From positions 62,001 through 126,000 of the forward strand of contig JAXLRH010000002.1 of NCBI GenBank assembly GCA_046331245.1: a DNA stretch of 64,000 bases. The letters run 5' to 3'. Source of the DNA: SSF14 sp046331245. GTDB lineage: Bacteria; Actinomycetota; Acidimicrobiia; Acidimicrobiales; Microtrichaceae. Below, in pieces: positions 59,095 through 64,000 of this stretch; position 1 is the stretch's first letter; each line of letters begins with the position of its first letter. The notes under the pieces were generated by a model. It saw only the letters and a program-made list of their open reading frames with translations, was not told the origin of the DNA and searched no databases. The position numbers and the translations under genes were made by a program.

Positions 59095-60579
59095 CTAGAC
59101 GAGGTTGTCGACGAACTTCTCGAGCTGGCGCATGTTGCGGCACTCGAAGGCGCCGTCGCAGTGGGTCGCGTACTCGCCCACGATCGAGTCGCCCGTGTCC
59201 CAGTAGCTCTTCGGCTCGGGGTTGAGCCAGAACACGTGGCGGGCGCGGTGGCGGATCTCCTTGATGACCCAGCTCTGGCTCGCGTGGTAGTTGTTCCGGG
59301 CGTCGCCGAGGATCATCACCGTGGTCTTGGGGCCGATGTCCTTGCCCCACTTCGACCAGAACACCTCGAAGGCGTGGCCGTAGTCGGAGTGGCCGTCCAC
59401 CCACACGACGTCGGCCTCGGTGTTGACCTTGTGGATGGCCTCGAGGATGTCGTCGGTGCCCTCGAAGAAGCGCGTGACCTCGTCGACGCCATCGATGAAC
59501 ACGAACGAGCGCACCCGTGAGAACTGGCCGCTGATCGCGTACACGAGGTGCAGGGTGAACCGGGCGAACGAGGCGACGGAGCCGCTGATGTCGGCGATCA
59601 CGAAGATCTCCGGCTTGGCCGGACGCGGGTACTTGAACTTGGGCTCGGCCGGCACGCCGCCGTAGCTGAGCGAGTGCCGCACGGTGTTGCGGAAGTCGAG
59701 CGGACCCTTGCGGCCGTGCCGCCGCTTGCGGGCGAGGCGCACGGCGAGCTTGCGCGTGAGCGGATAGATGGCCTGCCGCAGCAGCTTCATCTCGTCACGG
59801 CTCGCGTGCATGAAGTCGATGTCCTCGGGCAGCGGCTTGCGCAGCGTCTTGGCCATCGCGTCGACGCCGCGGTCGGCGACGAGGCGGCGGCGGATCTCGG
59901 CCTCGATCTCCTTCTTGAGCTGCTCGATGCGCTGGTTGAACTCGTCCTCCTCGAGGCGCTGCTCCAGCGGGCTGAGCTCCTCCGGCGAGTCGTCGGTGGC
60001 CTGCTGCATGAGCTTCTCGAGCACGCCGTCGAGGTCGAGGTTCCGAAGTGTGCGGTAGAGGTAGTACGTGCCGCCGACCGGTCGACCCGGTTCCATGCCC
60101 GCGTACCGTCGCACCGACTGCCGGGCGACGGCGCGCATCATGGCGTCGTCGCCGCGCAGCAGCGCGTTGTAGAGCATCTCGGCGAGCTCCTCGGGGCTCA
60201 TCTGGTCGCCGCCGCCACCGCCCTGCATCTGCCCGTCGCCCTGGCCCTCGCCGGCCATCTCGGCCAGCGCGTCGGCGAGCTCGTCGGGCAGCTCGGACAC
60301 GTCGTCGCCGATCGCGAACTGGCGGCCTCGCATCGAGAAGTAGACCTCGAACACGGTCTCGAAGCTGCGCCAGTGCGCGTTGTTCTTCACGAGCGTCGCG
60401 GCGAGCGCGTACTTGAACGCGGCGCGATCCTCGATCGGGATGTGCTTCACCGCCTCCATCGCGTCGAGGTTCTCGGTGAGGCTGACGGGCAGCCCGGCCT
60501 CACGCAGCTCGGAGATGAACCCGTTGAGCAGCGCGAGGATGCTCTCCCCGTTGGCGACGTAGACCGGAGCGTCGGTCAT
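59095..60579 (-). CDS. VWA-domain protein (CoxE-like), partner of MoxR ATPase
   Basis: 494 aa. A helical N-terminal region with a Gly/Gln-rich acidic patch (~120-135) precedes a VWA domain from ~330 with MIDAS residues DISGS, a Thr and VWVDGHSDYG. Typical second gene of MoxR-CoxE pairs, which act as chaperone-like units inserting metals or maturing enzymes (e.g. CO dehydrogenase). It starts 6 bp after the moxR stop. No obvious client gene is adjacent. Confidence 0.9.
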   Translation of the reverse strand: MTDAPVYVANGESILALLNGFISELREAGLPVSLTENLDAMEAVKHIPIEDRAAFKYALAATLVKNNAHWRSFETVFEVYFSMRGRQFAIGDDVSELPDELADALAEMAGEGQGDGQMQGGGGGDQMSPEELAEMLYNALLRGDDAMMRAVARQSVRRYAGMEPGRPVGGTYYLYRTLRNLDLDGVLEKLMQQATDDSPEELSPLEQRLEEDEFNQRIEQLKKEIEAEIRRRLVADRGVDAMAKTLRKPLPEDIDFMHASRDEMKLLRQAIYPLTRKLAVRLARKRRHGRKGPLDFRNTVRHSLSYGGVPAEPKFKYPRPAKPEIFVIADISGSVASFARFTLHLVYAISGQFSRVRSFVFIDGVDEVTRFFEGTDDILEAIHKVNTEADVVWVDGHSDYGHAFEVFWSKWGKDIGPKTTVMILGDARNNYHASQSWVIKEIRHRARHVFWLNPEPKSYWDTGDSIVGEYATHCDGAFECRNMRQLEKFVDNLV

Positions 60580-60585
60580 CCGTGG

Positions 60586-61512
60586 TCAGCTGTCCTTCGC
60601 GCCGGATTCGCTGAAGGGACCGCCCTTGCGGAAGCTCGAGCCCTCGTTCGCGAACTCCTTGGTGGCCTTCGCGATGTCGGACTGGTACTTCAGCAGGATG
60701 TTGGCGGTGCCGGCAGCGGTCTCGGCATCGATCTTGGTGACGCCCAGCAGCATGAGCGTCTGCGCCCAGTCGAGCGTCTCGGAGACCGACGGCGCCTTCT
60801 TCAGCTCCATCTGACGGATCGAGCGGACGATGCGGGCCACCTGGTCGGCGAGCGACTCGGTGATGTCGGGCACCTTGGTGAGCACGATCTCCTTCTCCCG
60901 TTCCATGTCGGGGTAGTCGATGTGCAGGAAGAGGCAGCGACGCTTGAGCGCCTCGGACAGCTCACGGGTGTTGTTGGACGTGAGGAAGACGAGCGGGATC
61001 TGCTTCGCCTCGATGGTGCCGAGCTCGGGGATCGACACCTGGTAGTCCGACAGGATCTCGAGGAGCAGCGCCTCGGTCTCGACCTCGACTCGGTCGACCT
61101 CGTCGATGAGCAGCACGACGGGATCGTCGGCGCGGATCGCCTCGAGGAGCGGACGGGTGAGCAGGAAGTCGTCGGAGAAGATGTCCTCCTCGATCTGGCT
61201 CCAGTCGGCGCCCTCCCCCTCGGTCTTCGTCGCCTGGATGCGGAGGAGCTGCTTCTTGTAGTTCCACTCGTAGAGCGCTTTCGACTCGTCGAGGCCCTCG
61301 TAGCACTGGAGGCGGATGAGGCGGGCCCCGATGATGTCGGCGACCGACTTCGCGAGCTGCGTCTTGCCGGTGCCGGCGGGACCCTCGACGAGGATCGGCT
61401 TCTGCAGGCGATCGGCGAGGTAGACGACACCGGCGATGGCGTCGTCGGAGAGGTACTCCACGGCGCCCAGTCGGGTGCGGACGTCGGCGGGAGATTCGAA
61501 GCGGTACGACAT
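60586..61512 (-). CDS. MoxR-type AAA+ ATPase
   Basis: 308 aa from ATG 61512. Walker A GPAGTGKT (~45), Walker B LLIDEVD, sensor FLTSNNTRELSEALKRRC and the LILADRL-like front. Works with the downstream VWA protein. The start at 61512 is supported by TAGCCT exactly 6 nt upstream; the GTG at 61518 would lie directly against that hexamer. It is divergent from the VanX-like gene, whose own -10 is ~45 bp away. Confidence 0.93.
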   Translation of the reverse strand: MSYRFESPADVRTRLGAVEYLSDDAIAGVVYLADRLQKPILVEGPAGTGKTQLAKSVADIIGARLIRLQCYEGLDESKALYEWNYKKQLLRIQATKTEGEGADWSQIEEDIFSDDFLLTRPLLEAIRADDPVVLLIDEVDRVEVETEALLLEILSDYQVSIPELGTIEAKQIPLVFLTSNNTRELSEALKRRCLFLHIDYPDMEREKEIVLTKVPDITESLADQVARIVRSIRQMELKKAPSVSETLDWAQTLMLLGVTKIDAETAAGTANILLKYQSDIAKATKEFANEGSSFRKGGPFSESGAKDS

Positions 61513-61518
61513 GGCCAC

Positions 61519-61524
61519 AGGCTA
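61519..61524 (-). promoter_or_regulatory. Putative -10 (TAGCCT), leaderless start of moxR gene
   Basis: Minus-strand TAGCCT ends 6 nt before ATG 61512 and rules out the GTG at 61518. Confidence 0.55.
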
Positions 61525-61563
61525 CCGATCCCCTTGACCGGCTGGTCAATCGAGTAACCGCCC

Positions 61564-61569
61564 TAGCCT
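61564..61569 (+). promoter_or_regulatory. Putative -10 (TAGCCT), leaderless start of VanX-like gene
   Basis: TAGCCT ends 6 nt before ATG 61576. Confidence 0.5.
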
Positions 61570-61575
61570 CGGGCC

Positions 61576-62274
61576 ATGGACTACTCGGCGATGTCGTCCC
61601 CGACGGCGGGGCTCGACATCCCCATCCCCATCCCCACCTCCCGTTCTGTTCCCCCTACAGCCGGTACCCACCCGCCGGGAGGGGAACTGAACCGGGACGA
61701 CGCTGCCGGGGACGAACTCGTCGACGCCGGCCGCGAGCTGCGGTGCCTCGCCTGCTACCACGCGGCCGACTGGCCGGGAACGTCGGCCACGACGTGGCTG
61801 CGGGCCGGCGTGGTGCGCCGGCTGGCGGACATCGAGTCTCGACTGCCGTCGGGATTCGGGCTCGCGATCTTCGACGGGTGGCGGTCGATGGAGACGGTTC
61901 GGGCGCTCTACGCCCACTACTACGGGCCGGGCTCGACGCTGGAGCCCGGCTACCTCGCCGACCCGGACGCGGCGGGGGTGCCGCCACACCTCACCGGCGG
62001 CGCGGTCGACCTGACGCTCTCGTGGCAGGGAGTGCCACTGTCGCTCGGCACGGCGTTCGACGAGTTCACACCGCGGGCCGCCGCCGACGCGCTCGAGCTC
62101 GGCGAGGAGACGGTGGACCGCGACCTCCGACGCTTCCTCCGCGACGTCATGACGACCGCCGGCTTCGCCCCCTACGCCGAGGAGTGGTGGCACTTCTCCT
62201 GGGGCGACGACGACTGGGCGAGGTGGAGCGGAGCCGACTCGGCGCTCTACGGAGCCACCGCGCCCACCCGGTAA
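61576..62274 (+). CDS. D-alanyl-D-alanine dipeptidase (VanX/DdpX family)
   Basis: 232 aa. M15D peptidase motifs: DGWRS (substrate Arg), PHLTGGAVDL (His and Asp zinc ligands of SxHxxGxAxD; the Ser is Pro here) and EEWWHFS (catalytic Glu and third zinc His). It hydrolyses D-Ala-D-Ala; in the absence of vanHA nearby, a role in peptidoglycan turnover rather than vancomycin resistance is likely. The N-terminal ~45 residues are Pro/Ser-rich and lack a signal peptide. Confidence 0.9.
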   Translation: MDYSAMSSPTAGLDIPIPIPTSRSVPPTAGTHPPGGELNRDDAAGDELVDAGRELRCLACYHAADWPGTSATTWLRAGVVRRLADIESRLPSGFGLAIFDGWRSMETVRALYAHYYGPGSTLEPGYLADPDAAGVPPHLTGGAVDLTLSWQGVPLSLGTAFDEFTPRAAADALELGEETVDRDLRRFLRDVMTTAGFAPYAEEWWHFSWGDDDWARWSGADSALYGATAPTR

Positions 62275-62277
62275 CCT
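62272..62277 (+). promoter_or_regulatory. Putative -10 (TAACCT), leaderless start of AAA protein gene
   Basis: TAACCT ends 6 nt before GTG 62284; its TAA is the stop of the VanX-like gene. Confidence 0.5.
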
Positions 62278-62283
62278 CGGCTC

Positions 62284-63723
62284 GTGATCGCATCGGACGC
62301 GCTGGCCACCGTCGTCGCCGCGTTCGTGGACGACGTGACCCGCGTCCTCGTCGACGTCGCTCCGACCCACCGCGACGAGGACCTCCGCAGCGACGTCGTG
62401 GCCGAGGCGTTCGACCTGACCGTTGCCTTCATCGACGCCGACGGTCGCCACACCGACAACGAGCTGTGGGCGCTCGCCGCCACCTTCGGGCCGCTCATGC
62501 CCGACAGCGAGCTGGCCGGAGCGACGCCGGCCGTGTTGCGCAACTCCACGCTCGTGGCGGGCCGGGCCGCATGGCTCACGAAGCGGTCCACCCTCTTCGA
62601 CATCCTCGTGACCGCCGACGGTCGCGACGGCGGCGATCGGGCGATGGCGTACTACCGGCGGGCGCTCGACGTGTGTCACCACATCGCGTCGCTCGACCAG
62701 CTCACGAGTCAGGAGGAGCTGCAGGCACTCGGCGCGTACCGCACGATGCTGCTCGACCACATCCGCTCGTCGGTCCCGGTCGAGCACCAGCCAGAGCTGA
62801 CTACGGTCGAGCCCCGCATTCCCGAGACGGCCGATCCCTCGGGCCCGCCGGCTCCGGCGCCGCCCGACGAGCCCGCCCGTCCGCTCGAGGAGCTCCTCGC
62901 CGAGCTCGACGCGCTCGTCGGTCTCACCGCCGTCAAGGACGAGGTGCGCCTCGTCACCGACCTCCTCCGCGTGCAACAGCTGCGGGCGGCCCACGACCTC
63001 CCCAACGTCGACACGAGCCTCCACATGGTGTTCGTCGGGAATCCCGGCACCGGCAAGACCACCGTGGCGCGGCTCCTCGCCCAGATCTACCGGGCGGTGG
63101 GCGCGCTCCCCCGCGGGCACCTCGTCGAGACCGACCGGTCGGGCATGGTGGCAGGGTTCGTGGGGCAGACGGCGCCGATGGTGGTGAAGCGGTTCGACGA
63201 GGCCGACGGCGGGATGCTCTTCATCGACGAGGCGTACACCCTCGTGCGCGGCGGCGAGAACGACTTCGGACGCGAGGCGATCGACCAGATGGTGAAGCTG
63301 ATGGAGGACCGCCGCGACCGGGTCGCCGTGGTGATCGCCGGCTATCCGGAGGAGATGGCGGCGTTGATCGCGGCCAACCCCGGTCTCGAGTCGCGCTTCC
63401 CGAAGACCATCTCGTTCCCCGACTACTCGACCGACGAGCTCGTCCGCATCTTCCAGGGCATCTGCGACAAGCAGCGCTACGAGATGGCCGAGGACACCGA
63501 GGCGCGGCTGCGTGCCGTGCTCGAGGCGGCGCCCCGTGGCAAGGGCTTCGGCAACGGCCGGTTCGCGCGGAACCTGTTCGAGGCCGCGGTGAGCCGTCAC
63601 GCCTCCCGCGTCGCCCAGCTCGAGGCGCCCACCGACGACGATCTCCAGCGGTTCCACCCCGACGACATCGGGCCACCAGTGCCCGCCGGGTCCGACAGCG
63701 CTCAACTACCGTCAACGCCATGA
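62284..63723 (+). CDS. CbbX/EccA-like AAA+ ATPase with N-terminal TerB-like helical domain
   Basis: 479 aa from GTG. N-terminal helices (~1-160) include VAFIDADGRHTDNELWALA, reminiscent of TerB-like domains. The AAA module (~205-460) has GNPGTGKTT (~252), Walker B GGMLFIDEAYTLV and VIAGYPEEM, as in CbbX, SpoVK and the type VII protein EccA. It probably remodels a protein complex. A link with the type VII cluster 14 kb away is possible but unproven. Its stop overlaps the next gene's ATG (ATGA). Confidence 0.88.
   Translation: MIASDALATVVAAFVDDVTRVLVDVAPTHRDEDLRSDVVAEAFDLTVAFIDADGRHTDNELWALAATFGPLMPDSELAGATPAVLRNSTLVAGRAAWLTKRSTLFDILVTADGRDGGDRAMAYYRRALDVCHHIASLDQLTSQEELQALGAYRTMLLDHIRSSVPVEHQPELTTVEPRIPETADPSGPPAPAPPDEPARPLEELLAELDALVGLTAVKDEVRLVTDLLRVQQLRAAHDLPNVDTSLHMVFVGNPGTGKTTVARLLAQIYRAVGALPRGHLVETDRSGMVAGFVGQTAPMVVKRFDEADGGMLFIDEAYTLVRGGENDFGREAIDQMVKLMEDRRDRVAVVIAGYPEEMAALIAANPGLESRFPKTISFPDYSTDELVRIFQGICDKQRYEMAEDTEARLRAVLEAAPRGKGFGNGRFARNLFEAAVSRHASRVAQLEAPTDDDLQRFHPDDIGPPVPAGSDSAQLPSTP
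63707..63712 (+). promoter_or_regulatory. Putative -10 (TACCGT), leaderless start at 63720
   Basis: TACCGT ends 7 nt before ATG 63720, inside the preceding gene. Confidence 0.4.
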
Positions 63724-64000
63724 ATCGGCTCGGCGCGCTCCTGGTCGCCGGCGCGCTGATCGGTGGCGCCGTGTTCCTCACCGCGTCCCGGCACGACTCG
63801 TCGACCGACGGCGACACGACCACCGACACCTCCTCCTCGTCGTCGCCGGTTCGGGTCGTGTGCGCCGCCGAGTTCCGCGCCGCCTGCCGTGCCCTGGCGA
63901 GCGACCCGGCCACCTCGAAGCTCGCCACCTTCACGGTCGAGGCGCCCGGCGTGACGTCGGCGGCGCTCGCCACCGGCAAGAGGCCCGCGTTCGACCTGTG
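63720..64000 (+). CDS. Exported protein, 5' part only (possible solute-binding-like protein)
   Basis: 93 residues before the window end. A short N-terminus and hydrophobic segment (LGALLVAGALIGGAVFLTA) are followed by an Asp/Thr/Ser-rich linker (SSTDGDTTTDTSSSS) and VRVVCAAEFRAACRALAS, then TFTVEAPGVTSAALATG, which resembles the first strand-helix-strand of periplasmic binding-like proteins. Membrane-anchored or secreted. Overlaps the AAA gene by 4 nt, so the two may act together. Family uncertain because the gene is cut. Confidence 0.6.
   Translation, partial: MNRLGALLVAGALIGGAVFLTASRHDSSTDGDTTTDTSSSSSPVRVVCAAEFRAACRALASDPATSKLATFTVEAPGVTSAALATGKRPAFDL

Noticed and set aside
61576..62274. 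VanX-like gene as vancomycin resistance
   Set aside because: No vanH, vanA/B or vanRS nearby; VanX homologues are common in peptidoglycan turnover.

Overview
The window is about 70% G+C and carries typical actinobacterial markers: a BldD-type regulator, a DUF222/HNH protein, an F420-dependent luciferase-like oxidoreductase, a PAC2 protein, WXG100/FtsK type VII secretion genes, a class II DAHP synthase, and a streamlined comEA-comEC-holA block. The lineage is inferred to be Actinomycetota, most likely class Acidimicrobiia; this was not tested by a database search. Many genes that are not inside operons have a TANNNT hexamer exactly 6-7 nt before the start codon, so leaderless transcription appears to be the norm here.

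Layout. 1-4 kb: the end of a probable Tad pilus (TadE-like) gene, a pseudokinase-LysM membrane protein and an acyltransferase-SGNH enzyme. 4-14 kb: housekeeping block bldD, rsmE, dnaJ, hrcA (with a CIRCE operator over its start), lepA, rpsT, holA, comEC and comEA. 13.7-18 kb: surface polysaccharide genes, including a Wzy-Wzz-pseudo-tyrosine-kinase fusion. 18-22.7 kb: DUF222/HNH protein, thioredoxin-TPR protein, phosphotransferase and PAC2. 22.7-32.2 kb: a branched-chain amino acid-type ABC system condensed into three polypeptides (LivH-LivM, MFS-LivF-LivG, binding protein), an LLM oxidoreductase and a fatty acyl-AMP/CoA ligase.

32.4-39.3 kb is a degraded genomic island at the 3' end of a tRNA-Ala(GGC) gene. 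It holds a serine recombinase remnant, an amber-interrupted gene, a membrane-protein/HEPN pair, truncated fragments meeting at one breakpoint, a secreted glutamic (G1) peptidase with a frameshift after its signal peptide followed by GNAT and acyl-carrier-protein genes, a divergent small secreted protein sharing a motif with the peptidase pro-region, and a deleted nucleotidyltransferase. Two diverged 83-bp repeats at its far end each contain a one-mismatch copy of the last 14 nt of the tRNA gene (including the first base of CCA).

40.5-48.3 kb is a compact type VII secretion-like locus: a WXG100 protein, a ubiquitin-like/FHA/FtsK ATPase, an FHA protein, a divergent WXG-alpha/beta-hydrolase candidate effector and a membrane Ser/Thr kinase. 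48.3-50.6 kb holds nadD, a degenerate LCP/LytR_C protein and rsfS. 50.8-64 kb holds a group 2 sigma factor, DAHP synthase, assimilatory sulfite reductase plus CysH, a PaaX-type regulator, a divergent EamA/LysR pair, a DUF2505 protein, a MoxR/VWA pair, a VanX-like dipeptidase, an EccA/CbbX-like AAA protein and the start of a secreted protein cut by the window end.

The strongest candidates for undescribed biology are the G1 peptidase/GNAT/ACP operon with its divergent propeptide-like partner, the two-gene membrane/HEPN module, and the minimal type VII locus.
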